This document shows, piece by piece, positions 55,801 through 63,721 of a stretch of DNA of 64,000 bases. The notes under the pieces are model-generated. The model did no database searches, had not been told where the DNA came from, and worked only from the letters and a program-made list of their open reading frames with translations. Position numbers and translations under genes: made by a program. Origin of the DNA: Labilithrix sp. (GTDB lineage: Bacteria > Myxococcota_A > Polyangia > Polyangiales > Polyangiaceae); NCBI GenBank assembly GCA_019637155.1, contig JAHBWE010000013.1:62001-126000 (forward strand), given 5' to 3'. Each line of letters starts with the position of its first letter. Position 1 is the stretch's first letter.

Positions 55801-57813
55801 AAGGCGCCCAAGGCGCTGCGGACGAGCGACGTCGCGCGGCCGCGCACGCTCTTGCTCTCCGCGGTCGGCGCGGCGGCCGGCGTGAGCATCGCGGTCGCGG
55901 CGGAGGGCACGCCGCTCTCCACCCCGCGCCCGATCGCGCGGCCGCACGCGAAGCTCGGATGCGCCTCGTGCCACGGCGAGGCGACGAGCACGCCGGCGCC
56001 GGCGGCGGTGTGCAAGACCTGCCACGGCGGATCTCATGCGTCGACGCGGGCGGGGCATCAGAAGATGATCGCGAAGGGCGAGATGACCTGCCTCACGTGC
56101 CACAAGCAGCACGCGGGTGCGCAGGGCGTGACCTTCGACGACGGGCGCGTCGTTCGCTGGGGCGCGAGCGCGGAGGTGATCGTCCCGCGCCAGAACGGGA
56201 CGATCGCGAGAGGGACGACGGTGCCGCTCGTTGCGACGACGGCGTGCGCGAAGTGTCACGACCTCACGCGCGCGAGCGATCCCGTCTCCGCCTGCGTGCC
56301 GGCGCGACGGACCGGCGCGGACGCGGGCGCGCCGAAGGACGTCTCGCTCTGCTTCGACGAGCACGCGCGCGTGCGGGAGACCCATCCGTCCAGCGGCAAG
56401 GAGGTCTGCGCGAAGCAGCACGACGCGGCGCGCTTCATCGCGTGGGACGCCGCGGCGGACGTCGCGGCGACGACGCCGTGGGTGGCGACGCCGAAGAAGG
56501 AGGGCACGCCGTGGGTGCCGGCCGGCGGCGCGCTCGCGGGCGCGCTCGCCCTCGGGACCGCGAGCACGCTGCTCGAGCGCCGTCGCCGCCGCGCGGCCGA
56601 CGGGCCCGTCGCGAAGTCTCCCGCCGTCCCGGCGGCGGTGAAGAAGCTGCCCGTCATCAATCCGTCGACGTGCCTCGGCTGCTACGCGTGCGTCGATGCG
56701 TGTCCGTTCGACGTCCTCACGATCGAGAAGTACGTCGCCGTCGTCGCGCGCCCCGAGGAGTGTTGCGGCGTCGTGCTCTGCGAGCAGGTCTGCCCGAACG
56801 GATCGCTCCAGGTCGCGGAGGGCGAGCCGATCCTCGATCGACCCGCGACCGACGACGCGCTCGAGTCGAAGGACGTCCCCGGCCTCTTCCTCGCCGGCGA
56901 TCTCACCGGCCTCCCGCTCATCAAGAACGCGATCAACCAGGGCGTCCGCGCGGTCGACCGCATCGCCGCCACGCTCGGGCGGCGCGAGCGCGCGCAGGGC
57001 CGAACCGACGTGCTCGTGATCGGCGCGGGCCCCGCGGGCCTCAGCGCCGCGCTGCGGGCGAAGGAGAAGGACCTCTCGTGCGTGGTCGTCGAGCAGGCGA
57101 CCGTCGCGGCGAGCATCAAGAGCTTCCCGCGCGACAAGATCGTCCACGATCCGCCGCTCGATCTCCCGGTCGAGGGCGAGCTCTGGCTCGAGCAAGCGAC
57201 GAAAGAGGAGCTCCTCGCGCAGTGGACGCGCATCGTCCGCGCCCGCGCGCTCGACGTACGCGAGGGCCATCGCGTCGTCGACGTCGCGCGCACGAGCGAT
57301 CGCTTCGTCGTGACGGCGGAGCACGACGGGAGGCAGGTCACGTTCGAGGCCGCGCGCGTCATCTTCGCGATCGGCCGTCGCGGCACGCCGCGTCGCCTCG
57401 AGGCCGCGATCGACCCCGCCGCGATCGACCACGTCTTCTACGCGCTCGCCGACGCGCGCAGCTTCGAAGGCAAGAAGGTGCTCGTCGTCGGCCTCGGCGA
57501 CAGCGCGATGGAGGCCGCGATCGCCCTCGCGCGCCAGCCGAGCACGACCGTCACCGTGACCTACCGCGGCTCGTCTTTCGCGCGCGGCAAGGCGAAGAAC
57601 ATCCGCCAGCTCGAGCAGCTCGTCGCCGAGAAGAAGGTGAAGCTCCTCTTCGAGACGACCCCGGTGTCGATCACACCCACGGCCACCGTCCTCGAGACGG
57701 CGGGCCCACACAAGGGCCGCCGCACGCTCGCCACCGACGCCGTCCTCGTCCTCATCGGCGGCGTCCCGAGCTGGGACCTCCTCGAGCGCGCAGGGATCCG
57801 CCGCCCGCGTTGA
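55795..57813 (+). CDS. Single-chain tetraheme cytochrome / iron-sulfur / FAD-NAD(P) oxidoreductase
   Basis: A 672-aa protein. A membrane/signal helix (17-37) is followed by an exported cytochrome domain with four CxxCH sites at Cys56, 73, 99 and 151 and a degenerate one (CAKQH) near 205. A second helix (about 242-262) and a basic cluster (ERRRRR) return the chain to the cytoplasm. There a ferredoxin domain has C293/296/299/303 and an atypical second set C323/324/329/333. The C-terminal part is a thioredoxin-reductase-like flavoprotein with GAGPAG (410-415), a second Rossmann motif GLGDSA (566-571) and an end block DAVLVLIGGVPSWDLLE. One polypeptide could thus pass electrons between NAD(P)H and periplasmic hemes. 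The start is the last ATG of the preceding repeat. Confidence 0.9.
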   Translation: MRKAPKALRTSDVARPRTLLLSAVGAAAGVSIAVAAEGTPLSTPRPIARPHAKLGCASCHGEATSTPAPAAVCKTCHGGSHASTRAGHQKMIAKGEMTCLTCHKQHAGAQGVTFDDGRVVRWGASAEVIVPRQNGTIARGTTVPLVATTACAKCHDLTRASDPVSACVPARRTGADAGAPKDVSLCFDEHARVRETHPSSGKEVCAKQHDAARFIAWDAAADVAATTPWVATPKKEGTPWVPAGGALAGALALGTASTLLERRRRRAADGPVAKSPAVPAAVKKLPVINPSTCLGCYACVDACPFDVLTIEKYVAVVARPEECCGVVLCEQVCPNGSLQVAEGEPILDRPATDDALESKDVPGLFLAGDLTGLPLIKNAINQGVRAVDRIAATLGRRERAQGRTDVLVIGAGPAGLSAALRAKEKDLSCVVVEQATVAASIKSFPRDKIVHDPPLDLPVEGELWLEQATKEELLAQWTRIVRARALDVREGHRVVDVARTSDRFVVTAEHDGRQVTFEAARVIFAIGRRGTPRRLEAAIDPAAIDHVFYALADARSFEGKKVLVVGLGDSAMEAAIALARQPSTTVTVTYRGSSFARGKAKNIRQLEQLVAEKKVKLLFETTPVSITPTATVLETAGPHKGRRTLATDAVLVLIGGVPSWDLLERAGIRRPR

Positions 57814-57898
57814 GGGGTGCAAGGTCTCGCCGCGCGACGCGTTGTGGCGTAGAACCTTCCGCGTCGTGGGCCGTAGAAGCGTGTCGGAGCCGCGCTAA

Positions 57899-59419
57899 AT
57901 GAAGCTGAAGACCACCATTATTCTCGCTACTTGCGGTGTTCTCCTCTCGGCCGCGGGGGCGTTCGCGATCCCGGTTCAGCCCAGCGTGACGGCGGAGCCG
58001 CCCACGGCCCAGATCGCGGCGCAAGGGAAGGGTGGGGCGTGGTCGCAGGTCGGCTCCCGCGTCACCGCGGGGGACACGCTCCTCGTCGACGCGCGGCTCG
58101 GGCATGCCACGCTCGGGAAGTCCGGGCGCGGCGAGACGTACCTCTTCGCGCAGGTCACCGGCGCCGACGAGGCCGCCGCCGGCGCGAGCGCGACGCCGAT
58201 GAACCTCGCCGTCGTCATCGATCGCTCCGGCTCGATGAAGGGCGACCGCATCGCGAACGCGATGAACGCGGCGGTCGGCGCGCTCGAGCGCATGCGCGAC
58301 GGCGACAGCATCACCGTCGTCAGCTTCGACACGTCCGCCTCCGTCGTCGTGCCTCCCACGCGCGTCAGCGCCGGCAACCGCTCCTCGATCGAGGCGGCGA
58401 TCCGTGCGATCCGCCTCGGCGGCGACACCTGCATCTCGTGCGGCCTCGACGAAGGCATGAACCAGCTCGAGCGGACGACGCTCGGCGGCGATCGCCTGAA
58501 CCGCGTCATCCTCCTCTCCGACGGCGTCACGAACAACGGCGTCCGCGACATGTCCGGCATGCGCGCGAAGGCGAGCGACATGCGCGGCCGCGGCGTCACG
58601 ATCTCCACCATCGGCGTCGACGTCGACTTCGACGAGAAGATGATGGCCGCGATCGCGAACGAGGGGAACGGGCGCCACTACTTCGTCGCGAACGCGAGCG
58701 GCCTCCCCGCCGTCTTCGCGCAGGAGTTCGACGACCTCCTCGCGTCGGTCGCGAAGGAGAGCGAGCTCGCGATCGAGCTCGCGCCCGGCGTCGAGGTCGA
58801 GGAGGTGTTCGACCGCACCTTCCGCCGCGAAGGCAACAAGATCGTCGTCCCGTTCGGCACGTTCAGCGCGAAGCAGGAGAAGACGGTGCTCGTGAAGCTC
58901 CGCGTGCCGACCGATCGCGACGGCGAGCAGCCCGTCGCCGACCTCAAGCTCGCGTTCCGCGACCTCGTCAAGAAGTCCGACGGCTCATGCGACGCGTCGC
59001 TCACCCTCGCGGTGAAGGAGGACGGCTCGGAGCAGACGGACCTCGACCCGTTCGTCGCCGCGCGCCTCGAGCGGAGCCGCACCGCGCAGACGCTCACCGA
59101 AGCGAACAAGCTCTTCGAGCAGGGCCGCGTCGGCGACGCGCGCGCGAAGCTCGCCACCCGCAACGCGGAGCTGCGGAAGAAGGAGTCCTCGATCGTCGCC
59201 GCCGCCTCGGCCGCGCCCGCCACGATCGCGCCGCGGCGCCCTTCGCGGAGCGTCACGAAGGACCTCGACGATCAGTCCGTCGCGCTCGCCGAGGCGGAGC
59301 GCCAGTTCGCGCAGCCCCCGCCCGCGAAGGCCGGCGCCCCCGCCGCCGGTCCGGGCTCGCGTGAGGGCAAGGCCCAGGTCCGCTCGAACCAACAGAAAGC
59401 AGCGGATTTCGGCTTTTAG
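57899..59419 (+). CDS. Exported von Willebrand factor A domain protein
   Basis: A 506-aa protein with a signal peptide (LATCGVLLSAAGAFA). The VWA domain spans about 100-275 and has an intact MIDAS motif, IDRSGSMKG (Asp108, Ser110, Ser112), so it should bind a divalent cation and a protein ligand. A beta region (LAIELAPGVEVEEV) and helical tail follow, ending in a Gln/Ala/Pro-rich stretch. The build matches the VWA/Ca-activated chloride-channel-like proteins of Gram-negative bacteria, found outside the inner membrane. It lies 85 bp after the redox operon and has no strong promoter motif, so it may be read from that operon. A link to the redox system is unproven. Confidence 0.87.
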   Translation: MKLKTTIILATCGVLLSAAGAFAIPVQPSVTAEPPTAQIAAQGKGGAWSQVGSRVTAGDTLLVDARLGHATLGKSGRGETYLFAQVTGADEAAAGASATPMNLAVVIDRSGSMKGDRIANAMNAAVGALERMRDGDSITVVSFDTSASVVVPPTRVSAGNRSSIEAAIRAIRLGGDTCISCGLDEGMNQLERTTLGGDRLNRVILLSDGVTNNGVRDMSGMRAKASDMRGRGVTISTIGVDVDFDEKMMAAIANEGNGRHYFVANASGLPAVFAQEFDDLLASVAKESELAIELAPGVEVEEVFDRTFRREGNKIVVPFGTFSAKQEKTVLVKLRVPTDRDGEQPVADLKLAFRDLVKKSDGSCDASLTLAVKEDGSEQTDLDPFVAARLERSRTAQTLTEANKLFEQGRVGDARAKLATRNAELRKKESSIVAAASAAPATIAPRRPSRSVTKDLDDQSVALAEAERQFAQPPPAKAGAPAAGPGSREGKAQVRSNQQKAADFGF

Positions 59420-59455
59420 ACGGATTGCTCGCGAGCCGCTCGAGCCGGGTTCTGA

Positions 59456-61342
59456 TCAGCGCGCGCGGTGCCAGTCGATCGGGACGAGGACCTGCTGCTG
59501 GTCGGGGAGCTCGAGCGCGATGAGCGTGGGGTTCCAGCTCCGGAGGCGCCGGCGCAGCCCGTCGCGATCGAAGGCGAGGGCCTGCTCGTCGAGCGCCGCG
59601 AGCTCGCTCGGCTCCGGTCGCCAGCGCGTGACGAGTCCCGCTCGACGCCGTACGCCCTCTGCGCGCGCGTCCGGCGTCCCGTCCGCGAAGAACTCGGGCG
59701 CGTAGTGAAATCCGAGGCCCGAGACGTAGTCGGGCGACGCGACGACGAGCGCCTTCGTCCGGCGCGCGAGCGCGTCGAGGACCGGCGTCGACGCGCCGAA
59801 GCAGGTGTCGAGGACGACGAGCTCGGGGTCGAAGCAAGCGACCTTCGCCGCGAGGTCGTCCGGCGTCGCCCCGAGGTACGTCGGCGGCAGGCTGTGCCCG
59901 GAGACGATCACCGTCGCGCGCTTCGTCCCGTCGCAGCGCACCTCGTCGAGCGCGTGGTAGTCGCATCGTCCGGGCGGGCAATCGACCCGGAGCTGCGGCG
60001 TGTCGCGAGCGTAGACGACGGCCGTCGTCGGCCGCGGCGCCGGCCGATGGTCGCGTGCGCCGTGAGCGTCGCTCCACGAGAGGATGCCGCTCTCGTAGCG
60101 ATTGCCTTCGGCGAGCACCTGGCCTTCGGCGGAGAGGATCCAGCCGTGCCCCTCGATCGACGCGTACACGACGGGCAGACGGAGCTCGGCCGCCCGGAGC
60201 GCGAGGATGCCGCGAACCTGATTGGCCGAGGCCTCCGAGAATGCCTGATAGCGCTCGCTCGAGAGGACGACGATGACGTCGCCACCCGCGTCGCGCCCCT
60301 GCGAAATGAGGTGTCGAGCCATGAATTCAAAACAGACCAGCGGGATCAGTCTCCGGTTCGCGGCCGTCAGCAGCGGGACGTTCGTGCCGGGCTTGAATGC
60401 CTTTTGGCCAATCCCGAATATCCGCCGCTCCGTGATCGGAAAGAGGACTTGCTTCGCCCGAGCACTGGTGATTTCGCCATTCGGCTCGACCACCACGGCG
60501 GAGTTGAACGAGTGCGTCCCGCGATGGGTGAGGAGACCGGCGAGGTGGGTCGTGGCGGCTCCGCCGATCGGCCAGTCGAGGCGCGTATCGCGGGCGGGGC
60601 CCTCTCCGATCCGAGGGCTCGCCGAGAAGCTCCCTTCGGGCCACACGACCAGATCGAGATCGGGCTCGTCGACGGTGGGAAAGGCATAGTCGCTCTTCAT
60701 GTGTACGGCGCCCATGCCCTCGAGCACGTGGCGGTCCCGCTCGCGCGGTCGTGGAAGGACGAGCAGGACGACGAAGAGCACGGCCGCCGGAAGGGCGATC
60801 CGCCGGTCCCACTTCCCGATCGCCTCTCCCGCGCCGACGAGGATGAAGAGACCCATCACGAGCGTCGGCACGAGGCCGAAGCGCGCGACCGACCGGAGCA
60901 TCGGCTCCACCGTGTGAAAGATCCCCAGCCACTCGACGGTGATGTTGGTGAGGGGCCACTGCAGCTGCTCGCCCAGCGCCCACGCGAGGGGGAACCAGAC
61001 GCACACCGGGACCCTCCGTTCGAAGGACGCCGCCGCGGCGATCACCAGCAGCGCCGTCGTCGGCAGCGCCTCGAGAACGATGAACGCGAGCGCGATCTCG
61101 CGCGCGGTCGCGGTCTTCCCCGGGAAGAAGACCGCCGTCATCTCGAATGACCACTGCAGCCAGAGCCCGTGGCTCACGAGTTGCGAGGCGAGGATGCCCA
61201 CCACGAGCATCCAGCGCCGCGGCGTCCGGACGATGATGTAGGCCCAGAGGACCATCCCGACGACGGCGAGCGGCCAGAGCCACGGCGCCTGGCGCGACAG
61301 GCCGATCAGCACGCCAGCCGCGAGATGACCAAGGAGCGCCAC
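59456..61342 (-). CDS. Lnt-like N-acyltransferase fused to a caspase-like domain
   Basis: A 628-aa membrane protein. About six helices (1-200) precede a carbon-nitrogen hydrolase-fold domain like that of apolipoprotein N-acyltransferase, with the expected catalytic triad Glu236 (WPEG), Lys297 (ARAKQV) and Cys337 (VCFE). Then a C-terminal region (about 470-628) carries SGHSLPP (His483) and LDTCFGAS (Cys514), the His/Cys arrangement of clan CD (caspase, C11, CHAT) peptidases. Lnt enzymes normally end after the CN-hydrolase domain. The second enzyme domain is extra and would follow the periplasmic domain directly, without an obvious helix in between. The start is GTG 61342, with weak signals. 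Divergent from the lipoprotein at 61452. Confidence 0.85.
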   Translation of the reverse strand: MALLGHLAAGVLIGLSRQAPWLWPLAVVGMVLWAYIIVRTPRRWMLVVGILASQLVSHGLWLQWSFEMTAVFFPGKTATAREIALAFIVLEALPTTALLVIAAAASFERRVPVCVWFPLAWALGEQLQWPLTNITVEWLGIFHTVEPMLRSVARFGLVPTLVMGLFILVGAGEAIGKWDRRIALPAAVLFVVLLVLPRPRERDRHVLEGMGAVHMKSDYAFPTVDEPDLDLVVWPEGSFSASPRIGEGPARDTRLDWPIGGAATTHLAGLLTHRGTHSFNSAVVVEPNGEITSARAKQVLFPITERRIFGIGQKAFKPGTNVPLLTAANRRLIPLVCFEFMARHLISQGRDAGGDVIVVLSSERYQAFSEASANQVRGILALRAAELRLPVVYASIEGHGWILSAEGQVLAEGNRYESGILSWSDAHGARDHRPAPRPTTAVVYARDTPQLRVDCPPGRCDYHALDEVRCDGTKRATVIVSGHSLPPTYLGATPDDLAAKVACFDPELVVLDTCFGASTPVLDALARRTKALVVASPDYVSGLGFHYAPEFFADGTPDARAEGVRRRAGLVTRWRPEPSELAALDEQALAFDRDGLRRRLRSWNPTLIALELPDQQQVLVPIDWHRAR

Positions 61343-61451
61343 GACCCATGAGAGACCGCGGCCGTAGCCCGAGGTCTACGTAGCTCTTTGGCTACCTTCG
61401 CGCGGACGGCCGGCAGGGGGACGATCGAGCATTCCGTCCGAGGAGGACTCG

Positions 61452-62147
61452 ATGCGCATTGGTTCTGGTCTGGTCATCGCGGCCTGCGTCGCCTTGAGCT
61501 GTAGCAGCGGCAAGAACGACCCAGACTACGAGGAGTACTACGAAGACGAGGAGATCGGCTTCGAGGTGGAAGAGTTCGCGTGGGACGACGTCGAAGCCGA
61601 GGAGTTGGACTCGCACTGGACGCGGACCGAGACGGCGAAGGTCGAGATCAAAGGCCTCGGCGTGCACGAGGTTCGGCTCACCGAGCTCGACTTCTTCGTC
61701 GACGTCGAGGACCCGAAGTCGGGGACGCAGGTGCTCGAGGTCGAGGACCTCGTGACGAAGAACTTCCGCGCAGTGGTCTTCGTGCCGCGCGAGAGCGCCA
61801 TCCTGATGGAGAGCGAAGACAAGGACGTGCTCATCATCAAGAACCCCGACGGCAGCTACACCGTCGATGACCAGCCGGCCGCGAACGGCCGCGCGGCGGT
61901 CGAGATCCTGAAGCAGAATCCCATCTTCGGAGATGCGTCTCCGCACGGGATGCTCCTCGCGTATTCGATCGCGCAGAAGAAGACGAACTGGAGCAGCCTC
62001 ATGAAGTCGGGGGTCAGCGGCCCAACGAAGTTCGAGGGCGTGCGGGCGGAGAGCGGCTCCGTGTGCGAGCGCTTTCAGGACTTCTGCGATTGCGCCGCGT
62101 GCTTCAAGGCCGGGAATGTCGACAGCTGCAGTCGCTGTCCGAAATAG
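61452..62147 (+). CDS. Acidic lipoprotein with Cys-rich C-terminus
   Basis: A 231-aa lipoprotein with a strong GAGGAGG ribosome-binding site and signal MRIGSGLVIAACVALSC (Cys17). The next stretch is extremely acidic (DPDYEEYYEDEEIGFEVEEF). A central beta domain follows (TAKVEIKGLGVHEVRLTELD). The C-terminus has eight Cys in 30 residues (CERFQDFCDCAACFK, CSRC). Function unknown. Its last 44 bp overlap the end of the convergent LuxR gene, an unusual antisense overlap. Confidence 0.78.
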   Translation: MRIGSGLVIAACVALSCSSGKNDPDYEEYYEDEEIGFEVEEFAWDDVEAEELDSHWTRTETAKVEIKGLGVHEVRLTELDFFVDVEDPKSGTQVLEVEDLVTKNFRAVVFVPRESAILMESEDKDVLIIKNPDGSYTVDDQPAANGRAAVEILKQNPIFGDASPHGMLLAYSIAQKKTNWSSLMKSGVSGPTKFEGVRAESGSVCERFQDFCDCAACFKAGNVDSCSRCPK

Positions 62148-62931
62148 CCCATTCTGAATCGATCCAGAGGGCCATCAGCTCGGCGCGGCTGCTGACCGAG
62201 AATACGCGATAGATGTGCTCGACGTATTTGTGGACGGTGCGCGTGCTCAAGCCGAGGGCGCCGGCGGCCTCCTTCTCGCTCTTCCCGGAGAGCAGCACGT
62301 CGAGCACGCGAGCGTGACGCCGGCCGAGGCGTCCGCGGAGGACCACGCGCGGGTGCTTCGTGAGCCCTTCGTACACGGCGCGGTTCATCCAGGAGAGGCT
62401 CGTCTGGAGCATGTCGACGAGCTTGGCGTCGCGCGCCGTGAAGCGGCGCTGGCGCACGGGCCGGCAGACGGCGAGCGTGACGAAGGTGTCGGGCCCGAGC
62501 GGAGCAATGCTGCCGAGGGTGTCGTCGAATCCCAGGCCGTGCGTCCAGTCCGCGACGTGAGCGCTGCTGTTCCATTCGCGATCCGCCACGAGCTCTTCAC
62601 GACGTACGGTCCGCTTGGAGGGGGTCTCGTAGATGCGCCGCCACATCGGGTGGTCGCGATAGGTGTAGGCGCCGAGGTATCCGCTCTGCCAGCGGCGGAG
62701 GGTCGACTCGTCGAGGCCGACGAGCTCCGACGTGATCACGCTGAGGTCCGCGGCCGATCCTCCGCGCTGGGCGATGAGCCACCACGTCGTCGACTCCCCG
62801 ATGAGCCGCGGGACGCTCGCCACGAGATGCTTCCGCGCGTCGGCGATCGAGGTGGCGAAGAGCTCGCCGACCTCACCGGCCAACATGATCACGTTGCGAA
62901 GGTCCGCGCTCGAAGGCTCGGTTGGTCGCAC
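62104..62931 (-). CDS. LuxR-family transcriptional regulator
   Basis: A 275-aa regulator. The last ~65 residues are a LuxR-type helix-turn-helix (RHARVLDVLLSGKSEKEAAG, LGLSTRTVHKYVEHIY, VSSRAELMAL), with the Thr-Val-x-x-Tyr recognition-helix pattern of this family. The N-terminal ~190 residues form an unrecognised sensor-like domain; there is no receiver signature and no autoinducer-binding signature. GTG 62931 is preceded by TAAGCT at 7 nt. It is divergent from the operon starting at 63023 and could control it. Its 3' end overlaps the lipoprotein gene by 44 bp. Confidence 0.88.
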   Translation of the reverse strand: MRPTEPSSADLRNVIMLAGEVGELFATSIADARKHLVASVPRLIGESTTWWLIAQRGGSAADLSVITSELVGLDESTLRRWQSGYLGAYTYRDHPMWRRIYETPSKRTVRREELVADREWNSSAHVADWTHGLGFDDTLGSIAPLGPDTFVTLAVCRPVRQRRFTARDAKLVDMLQTSLSWMNRAVYEGLTKHPRVVLRGRLGRRHARVLDVLLSGKSEKEAAGALGLSTRTVHKYVEHIYRVFSVSSRAELMALWIDSEWAISDSDCSCRHSRP

Positions 62932-62938
62932 GGGATCG

Positions 62939-62944
62939 AGCTTA
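62939..62944 (-). promoter_or_regulatory. -10-like TAAGCT, 7 nt before the start at 62931
   Basis: Minus-strand TAAGCT, 7 nt, GTG; no Shine-Dalgarno site. It drives the LuxR gene in the 91-bp divergent region. Confidence 0.45.
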
Positions 62945-63022
62945 CGCGGCGTTCGTCCCTCCCGGGAGCCCGCTCGTCATCGTCTGGCAGCGCGCGGCGG
63001 CATGTGCTGGAGTGGAGGCGGG

Positions 63023-63499
63023 ATGCCCCTCGGTCTCTACCTCTCGGCTGCGATCGCAAATGGGCCGCTGAACGCGCGGCTGCGGGAGGTGCTGCCCGCC
63101 TCCCGCTTCGAGCTGATCCTGCCGCAGGAGTTCACGCCCGCGGTTCCACACGCCGACCTCCCGCGGGCGATCTACGAACGCTGCATCGAGGAGATGGAAC
63201 GCTGCGACGCGGCGCTCCTCCTGCTCGATGCGTTCGGCGTCGACTGCGCGAGCGAAGCCGGGTGGCTCGCGGCGAAGAAGAAGCCGCTCATCGGGATCTG
63301 CCAGGCGAGCGCGCGCTTCCTCCAGCACTGGATGGTCAAGGGCAACCTGACTTGTGTGATATGTCTCGAGGACATACTGTTCGAGATGGTCAAGCGTGAC
63401 CCCATCCTCCGGTCGGTGCCCGTTCGCCGGTGCGCGCGCCACGCCGACCTCGGCGATCACATCGAGCAGCTGGTTCAAGCAGGGAGAGAATCACGATGA
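63023..63499 (+). CDS. Nucleoside 2-deoxyribosyltransferase-like protein
   Basis: A 158-aa cytoplasmic protein from ATG 63023, which has a GGAGG site; ATG 63002 is an alternative. The order of motifs fits the nucleoside 2-deoxyribosyltransferase fold: LYLSAAIANGPLNARLREVL at the start, IYERCIEEMERCDAALLLLD in the middle, and CASEAGWLAAKKKPLIGI, where the family has its conserved SEAG(x)A segment. Such proteins transfer or hydrolyse deoxyribosyl groups, though related folds occur in modification and defence systems. Its stop overlaps the ATG of the leader-peptide gene (ATGA). Confidence 0.75.
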   Translation: MPLGLYLSAAIANGPLNARLREVLPASRFELILPQEFTPAVPHADLPRAIYERCIEEMERCDAALLLLDAFGVDCASEAGWLAAKKKPLIGICQASARFLQHWMVKGNLTCVICLEDILFEMVKRDPILRSVPVRRCARHADLGDHIEQLVQAGRESR

Positions 63500-63714
63500 G
63501 CGACGTCACCAAGATTCTCGAGCGCGCGCTCGCCGATGAGGCGTACCGCGACCGTCTCCTCGCCGATCCCAACGCCGCGGCGACCGAGCTCGGCGCGACG
63601 TTCACCGCCGACGAGGTCGCGGCGGTGAAGGCCATGTCGGTCGACGAGTTCAAGCAGTTCGCGGCCGAGTACGCGTCCAGCACCGACCCCGCGAAGCGCC
63701 GCGCCGCCTGCTGA
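63496..63714 (+). CDS. NHLP/Os1348-type leader peptide protein, possible RiPP precursor
   Basis: A 72-aa protein. Residues 1-55 (VTKILERALADEAYRDRLLA, DPNAAATELGATFTADEVAA) match the nitrile-hydratase-like leader peptide clan, in particular Os1348-type members. In this clan a long helical leader precedes a short modifiable core. The tail after about residue 58 is EYASSTDPAKRRAAC, with Ser, Thr and a single C-terminal Cys that could be modified. No GG-type cleavage site is visible. It is small and tightly coupled to its neighbours (ATGA overlap before it, 7 nt gap after), which fits a precursor gene. No lanthionine synthetase, cyclodehydratase or radical SAM gene is seen before the window ends. 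Confidence 0.65.
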   Translation: MSDVTKILERALADEAYRDRLLADPNAAATELGATFTADEVAAVKAMSVDEFKQFAAEYASSTDPAKRRAAC

Positions 63715-63721
63715 ACCGGCG

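Noticed and set aside
57814..57898. Terminator after the redox operon
   Set aside because: No stable stem followed by a T-tract was found, so the VWA gene may be read through from upstream.
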